Shown: positions 1 to 13,405 of the stretch, one piece after another
Numbering within the stretch: position 1 is the first letter of the stretch
Layout: each line of letters opens with the position of its first letter
NCBI GenBank assembly: GCA_007922195.1
Contig: ML681963.1
Span: 141,123,059 to 141,187,058 of the forward strand
DNA: 64,000 bases
Source: Podocnemis expansa
Lineage: Eukaryota; Chordata; Testudines; Podocnemididae
Reading direction: 5' to 3'
Notes under the pieces: generated by a model
The model's database searches: none
What the model was told of the DNA's origin: nothing
The model's input: only the letters and a program-made list of their open reading frames with translations
Translations under genes and position numbers: made by a program

Positions 1-1810
1 TTAGGAATTTATACCCTGGATTTTCAGATCAGCAGCACTGACCGTGATCACTTCAGCTAAAGGGTAACTTGCCCTTTATCTGACCTACCTGCTATAGGGG
101 GACTTGACACACATACTCTGTCATTGGATTGCACAGTTCTTGCTAGCCAACAGTAGAATGTGATGGATTTGGAGTTTGAAGTTCTTTCTGTGTCCAGGGG
201 AAGAGCTTGGTTTCAGCAGGTTTACATACAGGATAGGCAACCACATAGCTCTAGTGCTGCACTCATTCTAAATTTAAGCCTTGTGGCTGAACATATGTGC
301 TTGGGGCTGTCATAGAGGAGGCCAGGGTTCTAGTCCTAGTTGTGCATGAAATGTCTTGTGCAACCCAACTGCATTTGAAAGGTCAGATATATATGTGGCT
401 TTGCTAAATATTAAGGGTTAAGAAGGTTGCAGAAATATAAACATATGTCAGTTGATGTGGGATTTAAACTCATGAATTTCAGCTCAGTACACTTTTTCCT
501 AGGCTGTAGAGAATTTGCAGGGGACAATGAAACCTTGCCTGACTCAGTAATGCAGTGGATCATCCCACAAAATTTGTATCCTTGAGAACTTTGCTTCTCA
601 TTTTGAGATCCAGCGGTGGGCAATTATGCCATAGAGTTGCACTTTCTATTTTGAGGACTTCAGAAATTAAGCTTTCGCTTCTGTTGCTTGGTCAGTGGAG
701 AAGTACACGAGACTTTGAAGTCAGAGACTTATGTAATGGGAGAACCAGACTGCGCAGAATACAAATCCTAGCAGAGTGGAAAACTGGTTAGGGTGCATTC
801 GTGACTTCATTTTCAGACCCCAGCACCCTAAACCTTAATCTTGATTTATGGCAAGAAAGGTCTCACTTGTGAGATGGTAATGGTAACATAGCTAGTGAAA
901 ACTGACAAATTCCTTCTAGGATGTGTGTAGAGCAGGCAACTTCTTAGAGTTATGACACATTTAAACCAAATTAAAGGACAAATGAAAGTCAACCACCAGG
1001 GTTTGGGAGTGTTAAGATGTGATGTTAGACCCACAAAGATATCTCTAATGAGATTTTAATGCATTTTGGAACAGTAGCTTTTATATAAACACAACATTGT
1101 ACTGTGCTCTATTGGCAAGAGGAAGTCCTTACTGAAAGCATGAAAATGAAATCATTGATCAGTCCCATTTTTCTGACGTTATGCTTTCTACATCTGTGTG
1201 TGCACTCTGGACCAAACATGCGAGAGCGATTAATCCAAATTGGATCCTTTTTTTTTTTTTTTAAAGCTGAAAGCAAATGTAGTTGCTTATGGGAACTGTC
1301 CCATGCCATACTTTAGCGGACTCTCAAGTCCCTGGTTAGAAGGGTGGAGTACATAGTACCTGAAACAAGAAAATTGTATAATAAAAACTGTCCAAGAAGG
1401 ATCTTAAGATGTAAAGATGGTGATTTTTATACAGCCTTGGATTATTCTTTCACCAAAACAAATATGATTTCCAAACGCTAGTCTGCTACTAAGTGAAATT
1501 ACTTTTTTCCTGTCAGCTCAGTTGGAACCAGCCACTGTGCACCATCTACTGAAGCTTAGCAGCACAGTAACAATGGAAATAAGACAATGGGCATTGTGTC
1601 CAAGCGCCCATCACAGAGAATCATTTCTCTGGTATGCTCCTCTTGCTAATAAACAGGTTCTATGAATTTAGAAAAGCTTCAAACTACCTCAATTTCAGCT
1701 AAATAGTTTTCTCTTTGCCATGTGGAAGCACAATAGCAAGATCAAAAGAAAGGGGTAAAGGGGAAGAATCATAAATGATTGTTGGAGTCTAGTCTGTATG
1801 CTAGCTTGCT
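1..1810. other. Mostly unique non-coding DNA
   Basis: I see no recognisable gene or repeat here apart from a T-run near 1248-1262. The short open frames have no splice context or familiar protein features. Confidence 0.5.
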
Positions 1811-1818
1811 GTTACAAT

Positions 1819-2502
1819 CAGGAGTTAAAGTATAATTTGGTGGGCCCTAGAACTCCTGGGCCCCTTTCATGCATATCCAGGCCCCCTTCACCCACCATAA
1901 CTACTGCCCTCCCAAATGCCTGCCCCCCCCACCCCAGCCACTGCCTCTGAAACACTTACTCTTCATCAGACTACTCTTTTCCCCACGTCCTCCTCTGCCT
2001 CAATTCCCATGTCCCCACTCCAGCCCTCCCAGCCCCCCAACCCAACTCTCCTGTCCTTACTTCATCCCCTTCAGCCCACCATCCTGACCCCTTCCCCCCC
2101 CCCATGCTGAGCCACTGGCTGCCTGATTGTCCCCCGAGCTGCTCCCAGCACCCAGGGCCTCCTTATCTGTGCTGCTGAGGAGCCAAGCTGGACTGGGGCA
2201 GGGGGAAGGAGGCTGCAGTGCTGGCCAGCTGGCAAGAGGGCACAGGGGCCGGAGACTGGGTCTGGGCCATGCATACTGCTCGGGCCCAGCGGGAAGCAGT
2301 GGGGCTGTCACAGGCTCCAGGGAATGGGGGGTGGGGTGGGGTGGCTGGACTCACTCCAGCCTGCAGCCCCTTGCGCTGGCCCTGGAGGAACGCGCCAGAA
2401 TGCTGCATTCCAGTGCGTTCCTCTGTTTTTAGGGGGCCCCAGAACGCAGCCCCTTAAAACCAGGGGGCCCTGGAACAGCGTTCCACCTTACTTTAATCCC
2501 TG
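1819..2502. mobile_element. GC-rich non-autonomous TIR element
   Basis: The left end CAGGAGTTAAAGTA and the right end (complement CAGGGATTAAAGTA) form an imperfect terminal inverted repeat. The flanking octamers GTTACAAT and GTCACCGT agree at 5 of 8 positions, so the target duplication is weak. The interior is very GC-rich (C-rich 1920-2110, G-rich 2200-2400). The last 110 bp resemble 48005-48150. The overlapping open frames inside follow from GC bias and are not genes. hAT membership is an inference. Confidence 0.5.
2326..2344 (+). other. G-quadruplex-prone G tract
   Basis: Successive runs of four or more G separated by single T residues match the standard G-quadruplex pattern. The tract lies inside the GC-rich TIR element. 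Confidence 0.5.
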
Positions 2503-2571
2503 GTCACCGTAATACAAGAACAGGGGTATACATGATTAAATGAAAGGGTTGCAAGGATGTTAATGCTAATG

Positions 2572-2576
<5 letters not shown>

Positions 2577-2603
<27 letters not shown>
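2577..2603. repeat. (GT)n microsatellite
   Basis: An uninterrupted GT dinucleotide run of about 13 units, followed by GGTGTGCAACACACAC, which can fold back. Confidence 0.9.
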
Positions 2604-3120
2604 GTGTGCAACACACACTAAATCTAATCAACCACCTACTCCATCAAGGGCCCATTCAGCTGCTCATCTACCAGTGTGATATATGCCATCATGTACCAGC
2701 AATGCCCCTCTGCCTTATGCATTGCACCAACTGGACAGTCTCTGTGCAAAGAATAAATGGACACATCTGACTGCAGAAATAACATGAAAATTTCCTTGCT
2801 CACTCGGTAGAAGATATATCAATTGCTGTACTTAAACAATTTAATTACAAATCAAAGATTGAAAGAGAAACTACAGAGTTATAATTCATATGCAAACTGA
2901 TACTATTCCCTTGGGCTTGAACAGAGATATCAGCTGAGTTTCTCATTAGAAATAGTCATTTTTGCCTTCTCTCTACCTCCCCACTATCTAATATGTTGGT
3001 CCACGCTGTTTGAATCTAAACAACTTCTTTGATTTGCTCAAATAGTCTGACCTGCTCCTATGACTTACTTTGCTGCATTCATTTTTTCCTCCCATTTTGT
3101 AAGTTTTTCATCTTTAAGCA

Positions 3121-3235
3121 TCTGGCGAAGTGGGATTTCTCCCACAGAAGCTCATGTGTTAAATAAATATGTTAGTCTTTAAAAGCGCTACAGAACTCCT
3201 TGTTTATTATACTAAATCTGTGAACACAAAATTGT
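3121..3235 (+). mobile_element. Fragment of the GCATGAGC SINE-like element
   Basis: The order GAAGTGGGATTTCTCCCAC, AAGCTCATG, AAATAAATATGTTAGTCTTT, then ACTCCTTGTTT matches the right arms of the copies at 18577 and 22500. The copy is diverged and its distal end fades near 3230. Orientation is given so that the CTAGACTAACACAGCTACCCC end is the element's 3' end; this choice is an inference. Confidence 0.7.
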
Positions 3236-4339
3236 ATATCATTAAAACAGCTTGTTCAGTGTAATTCTGTAAAGATTAGATCATATCAACCAATCTTCTC
3301 TATATTTGCCTTAGCCAAGGTAAAAATGGCAAGAGTTTTCTGTCCTCATGTGCAAAGTATAAGCTGATCAGCCAGAGCAGGAGGAAACTTTCACCAATAG
3401 AGGTTTATGCCACTTTCTGAATCAATCTATTATCGCAGTTGTCAAGAGACAGGATATTGTACTTGGCTGATCATTGGACCTTTACAGTATGTCAGGCCCT
3501 ATGTTTCAGCCAGCTCTCTAAAATATAGTGATGTATCCTTTCTTCATAGGTACAAATAGCCTAATCCTTCAGTTTAGCTGCAAGCTGAAATATTAGCTCA
3601 GGAAAATCTGATCCTTAAAGGAACTGAAATAAAACCCTTTTTCATCTCTAATTCATAACTTTTTGGAGTGTGTATCTGTAATGTTTTGCTTGCTTTTACA
3701 GTAGCACTAAGTGCACTAGTTCACTTATTTGTTGTTTGGAAGTTTTAAAATGTGTTTCATACATCTTCAGGTTTTAATTTGGAACTCTCTGTGACTCTCC
3801 TCTGATCTGATGGCGTTTGTGCTACTTTGAGGCCTTCATACTGGAGATCTAAGAAACAAATATTCCTATTTCCATGCTCTCCCCCAAACTCCTTCCCCTG
3901 CAGCCCCTTTAAGCTAATTTGAGCTTTGGACAATATTGACCTATTGTGGAGCTGTGGGTCAGCTCTCCTGTTGTAATATTTCATCCCCACTCTTTTGTAA
4001 GTAAATAACAGCAGCTTAGTCCATAAAGATGCCAGGATCACTCTGGTGCTCCTGTTATTTACTAGTCCCCCAAAACATCTTTGGGAGCTTGCCTGTCACT
4101 GAACATATGTTAATACTTGTAATGATTTAATGATATTGGGAGAAGAGAATAGGCAGAATTGTCTGCCCTCCTCCCCCAAAAGTAGATCCAGTTGCACTTC
4201 ACCAGACCCTTGTGATGCTTAATGACTGTGGTATTTAAACTAAACTTAAGTAGTTAATCATTGTGACACGTCTGGCAATTTCCTGAAATATCTCTGGGAG
4301 ATCTTACTGTGCAAAGTTTAGGTATCATTGTGGGCCAGG

Positions 4340-4830
4340 GATTTTAAGTTCTGCAGCGAGGAAAGTGACCACATTCTTCCAGGGTGTAAAAACGGGAGAC
4401 AGTGTATTCCCCTCAGATTGCAACACCTTTAGAGAGAGATCACCTCCTGGGGAGGTTTGCATATACTGGTTTAAGCTAGGTGTCCGGAGACCTATGGCTA
4501 AGCAAAGGCCTTTTAGACAAATAGCACAAATTTAAGTTGACTTGGTGTCATCTTGCTGATCCAGGAAACGGGGGACTCTTCTCTCCAGCGAGTAGAGGCC
4601 ACAGGGCAATCTTTGGGGAAGGGTTGGACTGAGACTTACCAGAGGCTGAGATTGGAGTTGAGTGGTAATCTCTGGTGACCTTTTTGGCATGCATGTAGGT
4701 TCTCTTGTTGTTTTGTGTGTGTTTTCTCTGCAGTGCTTTCCCTGAAGTATAAATGTGCTTGCTTAGTGGTAGCTCTAATAGTGGGCAATTCCACTGTTTG
4801 TAGCCTCTAAGGAGAAAGCAAAGAAAGCCC
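4340..4830 (+). repeat. Dispersed repeat related to 56440-56815
   Basis: This stretch shares ordered blocks with the segment near 56.5 kb. These are a CTGATCCAG-A block, then AATCTCTGGTGACC-like sequence, then CATGCATGTAGGTT, then AATGTGCTTGCTTAG followed by GTGG. Both copies run in the same direction and are considerably diverged. I cannot name the family. Confidence 0.5.
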
Positions 4831-5100
4831 GCTTAAGCGCTCTGATTTGCTGGAGATCCAGTGCAGTCATGGAGCTATGCGCTCTGGAAGGAGAGAGATG
4901 TTGATCTCTCACCAACAGATATGGTGGCTGGGAAAGGACCATGGATGGGCTACCTACAAGTAGATATAGACTTGGCACAGGGCCACAAACTGATCCCTGC
5001 AGAACTCCTGCTAGAAATAGATCCACTTGATGATGGTTCGTTACATAGTTACATTTGAGGCCTATCTGTTGACCAGTTAACATAACACACTTTAAATGGA

Positions 5101-6560
5101 TTGAAATTGCTCTAGCCTTTTAATCAAAATGTCCTGTGATACCAATTCAGGTGCCTTCCTGAAGTCTGTTGTATTAATAGTATTGTCTTTATTAAACTTG
5201 CAATCTCATGAAAATATTGTTAGATATCAAATCTAGTTTCCATCAACCCACGTTGGGTTGCATTAATTCTACTACTCTTCTTTAATCTTTCATTAATCAA
5301 GTCCCATATCAGCTGTTCCATAATTTTGCCTGGGATCAATGTCAGGCTGACATGACTGAGTCGTGCCATTTACATTTTTTTAAAAAATGACATGATGTTA
5401 GTATTAACATTAGTTTAACACTTTAACATTAGCCCCCCCCCCCAGTCCTCTGGAATTTCCCCAGTGCCCCCAAGACTTATTGAAAATCAATATTAATGAT
5501 CCAGTGAGCTCCTTGGTAGCCCTTCTCAAACTCTTAGAGGCAAATTATCTGGATGCAAATTACCTGGACCTACTGATGTCTAACTTTTGTAGTGTTAGTG
5601 TTTAGCATTCTACAGAGACCCTAGTGTGGGGTGAAAGGAATGTTCTCATATACTGTGAGATAAATTAATTTGCTTTCCTCCCCCCAAAGTACAGAACAGA
5701 AATATTTATTAAATGTCTTTGTCTATTCTGCAATACTATTGATAATTCTATGTTTTTTGTCTAGTAATGGAGCCAGCACTATGGCCTGGATTCTTCTTGT
5801 TCCCAGTGTATCTAAAAACCCCTTATTGTCCTTAATGTTACTGGCCCTAGAGTTATTTTTGTGTCTCTTGGCTTCTTGAATCTATTTTCTACAATTCCTG
5901 ATTTCCGGTTTATATTCATTACATAAACTCTTCCATTTGTTGTTTTTTAAATTTTTATGGCTGCCTTCATTTTCCCTTTAAACTAGGAGATGGGTTTCTC
6001 TAAAAAAGAGCGCAGGCTTTTTTCTCTTGAGGCTGGCTTTTTTGCCATTTGCTAAGGTGTTCTTAAGCAACTCTCAACTATCACTTACATTTTTATAATT
6101 TTCCTGAGAGTTGATTTAGCTCATAATTGTTTTCAGTTTTATGAAGTTGGTCTTAAAGCACCTGTAATATACTGGTCTGGACTTTCTTCTGCTTGTGTAT
6201 TAAAAATGGTCAAGTAGTTATCACTTGTACCAAAAATGATATTGATATGGTGGTTTTGTTTTGTTCTGTGATCAGGTTTTGTCTGCAACGATAAGGTCTA
6301 ATATAGAGTCCGCATATGTTGACTGCAACACTTTTTTTGATTTCAGATGACATGTTGAACTTGCTGTCTGCTGCTTCATGCTGTATTTCTTTCTGGCTGT
6401 ATTTCTTTTTGTACTGTCAGCGCACATACTACTCTCGGCTTGTATGTTGCACTGATGGTTCACAAAATCAGATTTTAGTAGACTTTTATATCTGAATATG
6501 AAGTGTTATGTTTCCGTCTGCATTTCTTTTTGTTTGATTATAACCCCCTTATAAACATTT
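5101..6560 (-). mobile_element. Degenerate CR1-type LINE, ORF2 remnant (antisense)
   Basis: The minus strand reads as a broken LINE ORF2. Around 6463-6290 it gives YADSILDLIVADKT, resembling the (M)LDLVLTNKE region near the C-terminal end of the CR1 endonuclease. Around 5580-5540 comes SVGPGNLHPDNL, like the pre-palm SxGPDGIHP motif of CR1 reverse transcriptase. Then comes FNKSWGHWGN, like FEKSWRTGE. Around 5360-5240 VSLTLIPGKIMEQLI matches the NYRPVSLTSxPGKIxEQ block. Stops and frameshifts occur throughout and the catalytic palm downstream is missing, so this copy is dead. Family assignment rests on remembered motifs. Confidence 0.8.
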
Positions 6561-6984
6561 TACTAATTATTATCCCCCAATGGGGCTGAATCTTGCATCT
6601 GGAAATCCAGGTAAAAAGTGAGATTCTATGCTAGGGATGCTTTTGTTAGGGCTCACCTAATTTTAATATTCAAACTTAACATCTCCCCCCATGCCCCTTC
6701 TTGCCTTCTCCCTAAGGGGGTTATGGGGAGAGGACTCTTCTCTCTTAGTTGCATGACTTAAGAAGTTTGTTAGTATGCTTATATAGAGAACAAGCATTGA
6801 CTTAGAAGCATAAAAGAAGTTGACATATTTTGAAAAGCTCTGGGGTTACTGGCAAATCCCAAGTGAATAAGCCAAGTGTAGTTTCATCCCGCAGATTATA
6901 TAAATGTCGAAAAAACTGTCCTATTATGTTAAAAACATACAAAAGCATTTAAAGTGTTTATGTATGAAACAAAGTGGGTGAGGA

Positions 6985-7105
6985 GCTCTGTGTGGCTCTA
7001 AAATTTCTCTGTCACCAACAGGATTTGGTTCAATAAAAGACATTACCTCACCCACATTGTCTCTCTTGTATCATGGGTCAATACAGCTACATTGCGTTGC
7101 ATATA
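6985..7105 (+). repeat. Dispersed repeat, 'ATTACCTCACCCA' family, copy 1
   Basis: The order GAGCTCTGTGT, TCTCTGTCACCAACAG, TTGGTTCAATAAAAGA, ATTACCTCACCCA, then TTGTCTCTCTTGTATC-TGGG recurs near 36.8 kb and, inverted, near 19.6 kb. This is a common amniote-style repeat whose name I do not know. Confidence 0.55.
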
Positions 7106-7109
7106 TGTA

Positions 7110-10100
7110 TATGTGACGCCCTTTCACTATCAAATGAAGTTCAATTGGCTGAAACAGTGATAGATGTAGGACTCAATAGTTTTCTTGTAGATAACAAGGA
7201 TAGTTCAACTAATCAGCCAGACCTTGCCTCAAACAGGACCACATCATACTAAGGTAACTGGGTTGTGTTTAGCTATAAAAGATGGCTCTTTCCTGTTCCT
7301 TAGGATTGTTTCCTTGCTTCAGACTTTGTTTTTAAATCTTTCCCTTTTCTTGCCTTCCAATCTTCTGCTCAGAAAATTGCTCTGTTTGGCTGAACTGTGT
7401 CCATACAGGGTTTGCACTAGTTTAACTAAATGTAAAATATAAGACAATGTCAAGCTCTGTATCTTTTGTTCTGCAACTCTTGGACATTCCAGGATGTGAG
7501 GAACCTTCTCATCAGAAATGTACCAGCCCTCAGATAGCAACTTGTATGAACCTTTTGCCATGAAAAGTCATTTATATTCTGCAAAAACACTTCTGCTCCC
7601 CTCCCTCCTTTTTGGGAATTAGACATTTACGAAAAGGTATTTAACAAGCTCATATGAAGTTACTAATAAATTCTCTGCAATTGTTTAAAAGTAACAAACA
7701 CTAACACATGTCTGAAAGTAGTTACATAGCCAGGAGAGGAAAATGTGAAGAAAGGTTCAGTCGCTTCTTCCTCAGATCATTTTGAGTCAGTGACTTGTTT
7801 GTATCTGTCTAAAGTATTTCACACTGAGTATATTTGTTACATGCCGTTTCAAACAGGGAGGGGGTAAAACCTTCCCTCGGTCACTTCTACCTGATATGCC
7901 TAATGGCAAGAGAGAAACTTTTATCAGATCAGATGTGTTGATTGCCATTGCCCTGACTTACCTCTCCTGCATGCTTTTTATTACTTAATAAACCCAATCA
8001 AGGGACTTAAATGTTTAATATGAAGAAAGTCTTATTTTAAAGATGTTTAAATGTTATTTAGCATAACCCCCCTTAAAAAGGTGTGCTGAATAATGTTGTC
8101 TAAACTGAAATCTCATAAGAGGTGTAATTGATGATTTGGAAAAAAAGGATATACAACTTAAACATTTTTGCAGATCAGCCCTATTCCAGAAGCCCAGTTT
8201 GATGTTGGTATGGATTTTAAAGTGTATTTGTGTTAGTACCCCAAATGACAAGAGCTATGGCAAGAATTTCCCATGAGCTGATGTGTAATGATATCAGAGT
8301 ACTCTAGTTGTGTGTATCTCAGAATAGTAACCTTGAATGGTTTCAGTTATCATTATCCCCACTAGAGAAACGTTCTGATGCGAGCATCTCCCAGGAGAAT
8401 CTGGTGGTCTTTCCCGGTGTGTGTTAACACCAAGATGTGTTATAACAGGAGGAAAAGATTGCTGTGGACCCTGATGGTGATGTGTTAGTGGGTGGTTAAC
8501 AAAAGCCTTGTAGCTATGGAGTTAAGCTGGGTTTGTATTTTCACTGCCAATGACTTCTTAATTTTTATGCATTGTGAGTGTGTGTTTTTTAAAATAAAAA
8601 CAGAAGCAATAGGAAAAAAGTCAGTCTTCTAAAAGCCTATATTTCCTGCAGGGCTACTTGTCTAACCAGAAGGCAAAGCAAACAGCTTCATTCTAAGCAT
8701 AAACTTGTCACTCTTTCCCCTGTTGACTTTTTATCTGCATTGTCAGTATGTAAAGCTACAAGTCTAAAGCTGTCCCCCTTTTTCTTGTCTTCCCAAAGCT
8801 CTTGAATCTCTCCCTTGCAGACACAAGTTGGTGACGTGTGGGCAGAGTACCTCCTGCATACATCCTGTTTGCAGACTCTGTGCTGTTTCCTTGTCTATGG
8901 CAGTTCTGTTCATAAAGATAGCTGGAAGATGTCTCATCCTTGCTGCCAGCATACTTGATCAAAGCTGGAATAGAAAGCACAAGTTCACGTACTTACAAGT
9001 TTAGGGCAATATTCTTGCCTGTTGCTGTTTGAATCTTTAGCTTGTTTTGACATATCTCTTCCTGGATATATAGTCTTGTTCGTTTGTTAGTATGTGATCT
9101 AGGGATTGTCTCAGAATACATGGGAAGAGTAAAACAATCTGATAGTGGCATGAATATTCACTCTCATTATGAAACTACACAATGGCAGGTAAGTGCAGAG
9201 AAAAAATAGTCTGGGACAGGAAATGTAAATTTCACCCTATGTACTACTCTATTTATGTATTTGATATGTGCAGATTGCTGAGTTGTGAGCATGTCTGCAC
9301 AGTCCAAGTTAACTGCACTAGTCAATATAGTTGTTGTACTGTGAAAATACAACTTTTAATTATTAAGTGGTTGAACTGCCTGCTTTTGGTGACTGTCTTG
9401 CTGGAAATGTCAATTTCTGCTTGTAATTATATAGCATCCATTGTCAGATTTTTGCACCAGCTTCTGTGAAGAAGACTTAGTTCTTTAATAAAGATTAAAA
9501 TTTTAATGTATTGAAGCCCCCCTCCCCCCCACAACTCCAATACTAAAGCAACATGGAGGTTCTATAATTTTCTTTCATCTCCCACATTGCTCATATATTA
9601 TCTCATTCTTTAGCAAATTGAACACCACTGGCAGGTGTCTGAGAATTAAGTAGTAAGGTGTGGTTTTGTTTTTTATTTTGTTTTTTTTTTAAGGTTTTTA
9701 TTTTGAATGCTTATGGTATTTACCCTATTACAATTTTGTGTGCTGGTCTGAACAAAATTGTACAGAAATCTTACTGACTTCAACTGTTCACTTTTAAATT
9801 TGCAGCTTATGACAAGTGATCACATTAGCAGTACACATTGATCTGTTACAAAATTAGTGGTACTTTTTATTTTCTTAATGGGTTTACATATTGTGGACTT
9901 GAAGAAAGAGTATTTTGTGGAAATGACTGTGGATCCCCACCCCCAGCCTTGGTTGCCAGTATGAAATTACTAATAAAGATACTGATTAGTCATTCCATTC
10001 ATTAAAGCAGCATTATTTCATTTCATTTTCTAGGTCTAGACTATTGACAAACTGAGCTGCAGTATCTTCTTAATGTATATCTATTTTTTCCTCCATTTGC

Positions 10101-13100
10101 ACTGAGTGCTGCATATATAGGATCACTAAAAATAGAACAGGCTTTCATAATAAGAACATGGGGCAAACAGCCAGAAACCTAAACCAATGATGCGGGATAC
10201 TACTCTTTTGCACTACCTGAGAACCTGGGCTTAAGGCTGGTGTACTGTAACTGTGTATGGCTTCCCATCAGCATTGTTTGCAATCCTTGCTTTTAATGTC
10301 TCTTGCAAAAATTAGGTTGTGCTGTCCTTTAGGCAAAGACTACCTTATGTATAGTCAAAGTTTCTTGTACATGTTTGGGTACAACTAGCAATTTATTTAA
10401 ATTATTGGCTTAAATAATGGCTAGTTAATGAGGAGCTTGAGTTAAATCTCTCTAGTTCCTACAGTTTAGTTATTTTAAACTTGTATCCAATGGTAGCATA
10501 GGAAAAACAATCTTAATCTGTTGGATGTGGGAAGACTAGACTGTTTTCCAGGCTTATATTATTGTTCGTTTAATTTGATTACTTTATATGAAAGATCTCT
10601 TTAGGAGATTACTTAATAATCGCATTCTTTAGGGTTGTCTTTTGTTACTGTAACTTTTCTCTTCTTTACTGTTCTGATTAAATAGTTTAATTATGCACTA
10701 AAACCTGATAAACATGGCATTCTCAAACCATGATAAAATAATAATGGTAAAGGGATGCAATGGGGCAGATTCCAGTGGAGAGGGGAGGAAGTTCCAAGTT
10801 GTATCAAAACTGTAAAACTTATAACTAGCCAACTCTAGTCATAATGGTGTAAATATAATGAGAGGTTATGTATGATTGTAAATCTGTCATTGCAAAGCCC
10901 AGGGAACAAACCTCAAATACAGTTGGCACTGACACAACTAAGAGCTATGCCTAAGGACCTGTGAATCTACCCTGTCTTTTCTAGCAAGTGAGAATAAGCA
11001 CAGTGTTCACATTGGTTGACTGCAGTGGGAATCTGTTTTTGATGTTATCTTTGGCATAAGCGGTACACTCTTTAGAATGTCTCATTTTCGTTACAAGGAC
11101 CTACATCTTTACATGGGAAATGACATTGTGATGATGCCAATAGGTGCAGTAATTTTTTCAAAATATTCCTAGAGGCCTGCAACCGGTAGATATGGCACAT
11201 TTTCTCGCGGAAGGAGGCTGCTGTGGTGAGTGTAACTGACTGGTATCTGGTGTAATAACACTGTGCCTCTTAATAATAGATTCCAAACCCTGAAATGCTT
11301 CTGAAAACTGATCTCAAAAGGTAAGACCTGTTCTTCGTTGTTGATCTATCTTTCTAAATGCTGTCTGTGCAAACTGCACCACAGTAATCTGTGCTAATCT
11401 TGCAGCATATAATTGGTAATTAGAATGTCCTGGGTTCTTGCTTTTCCAAGGTTTCTGCTGTATGTTGTTTCCTGTCAAGTATTACAGGAACATAGTCCTT
11501 CAGTTTGTTTTGTAAAAGCCTGACTGATTCTCAGAAGAGAATGAGTCAATGGCTAACATGTTCCTAAAATCTCTCTTCAGCTATGATACAGCTCTGGATC
11601 TAGAAACTCCATTATGTGATACAGTGTGTTACCTGTATTACAACAGAATGCACAGAACTCAGGTGAAGGGAAGGAAACTGAGCTTGTATTTTTTGCTTTG
11701 GTGTAAAACTGTGTTCATGCTGAAAATCTTCCTACTGTTGTCACAAGACAGTTTTAAAATCAATATCCTGTCCCACAAGCTAGCCACCTTCCTGACATGT
11801 TGCCTATTTTACTTTGAGTACATCTTGTAAAGATCTGTTTTTGCAGGGGTAGAGCAAGGGTAGCAACAGTGGGCACTTTTTTGGAAGTGCTACTGAAATG
11901 GCTGTGTTTAATAAAGTCCTGGCACGGATCCATAAACGTATAGCACCAGTCTAAAACTTAAGCTTTGTAAACTGGTTAGATTTTTTTGGTACTGGAATGC
12001 AAAATAAACAACCCTCCTAAGGAAAGACCTCCCCCTTATCTTTCAGTAAGTATATAGAAATAGCTGTTAATTCACTCCCTTCCACCCAGTGTGCTGCAAC
12101 AGATGATACAGTATAGAAGATCAATTCACAGAAGATGCCTGCAATTGCCATGGGCAAATTAGATTGTTTCAACCTAGCCTCCATTCAGTGTTCTTTCTCT
12201 TCACCATTTCTAAACATTCTAGCTTTTTTGGTGTCGCAGAACTAAGTTTACTGTGCACAGCAACTGTTTTATAGCTCTCTAGTGTATTTGTGAGATGCAG
12301 CCGCATACATTTATCCTAAAATAGCTGTTTTTGTTCTGTAGATGCTTCTGTGGAGTATGGGAAGAGGGAAATGGAACTGGTAGCTGTAGAGCAGATTAAG
12401 AAAGACAGGAGAGATGTTCTCAGGCAAAATTATCACTTTTACCAGAACTAGACTAGAGGGGATAGACAATGAGAAGGGAGGATAAAGGAAATAAGGCATT
12501 ATATTAAGAATTATTTTGCGGCAAAAGAAAACTTCAGAATATGGGTATCTGCATGTTCTGATTGCAGCTCTGTTTAGAGGATTGGCTAACACTTGCTACA
12601 TCAGCATAGCTGGCTGGGCTGTTAGAAAAGTGTGTCGGGGACACAAGGCCTTGGTGAGGAGTCAGAGCAGCTGTGTCCTTGTCCAGGAGAGAGAGAGAGG
12701 ATGTATGGCTTATTGGATTACCTCTTGTCAGATCGTGGCAATACATGCTTCCTAAATCCCTCAGCAACGGGGAGGACTGGCATGTAATAAGTTATGGCTT
12801 GTTTTAGGCAAAATGATTTAAACAGCCATTTTCTTGCTCTGTTTCTGCTGGAAAAATTGGATCATTTGTGTGGCAAGTGGCAATTTTTAATTTTCCAAAT
12901 ATATTTATTCTTAGTGGTGTATTGCAGCATGTTTTGTAGGCAGAAGTTGAATGGCAAATCTAAACTGGATAGTAGCCTTAATGTAGGAGATTAGCTTTGC
13001 TTTGTTTTTTGCCTTGAGGAGGTAGGGGGTAAACATTGGCTTATGTCACCATTCATAGTCTACTTTTCTTTTTTTCCTCCCGTTACCCCCTCTTTCTCCA

Positions 13101-13400
13101 AACACACACTGGCAAAATGTTGGAAGTAAAAGGGGCCAAAAGTTCAATTAAACTTATCAAGATGTAACTTAAGGAAATCTAGTGTGAGAATGGAAGTCTT
13201 TATTGTTGGCTCTTTGTTAGTCTTAAACAGCTGTGCAACTTCAAGGATTATTAGTTATATTTGGGGGGGATTGTATCTTTGCTAGGATGGGGTCTGCAGC
13301 CCTGCCAGAACTGTTGTTGATTCACCAGTAAATTCTAGTGGACTCCCTGGCACCTCTCTCTCTTTTTTTTTTTTTTTTTTTTCCTCCTGTATGATGTTTG
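7110..13400. other. Mostly unique AT-rich non-coding DNA
   Basis: I see no repeat that I can delimit and no convincing exon. One open segment on the minus strand near 8820-8952 follows an acceptor-like TTTCTATTCCAG but is open in two frames. T-runs and AT-rich stretches, such as 9660-9710, are present. Confidence 0.5.
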
Positions 13401-13405
13401 CTTAG
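13361..13405 (+). repeat. Poly(T) tract and acceptor-like pyrimidine run
   Basis: About 22 T residues are followed by CCTCCTGTATGATG and TTTGCTTAG. It could be a decayed retroposon tail read in antisense or a strong splice polypyrimidine tract. Confidence 0.6.

Noticed and set aside
4775..5083. Opposing 102- and 65-codon frames
   Set aside because: They adjoin the repeat at 4340-4830 and the CR1 remnant; no recognisable protein and no splice context.
8756..8980. Minus-strand frames behind TTTCTATTCCAG
   Set aside because: The acceptor-like site is good, but two frames are open at once and no clear donor or family supports either.
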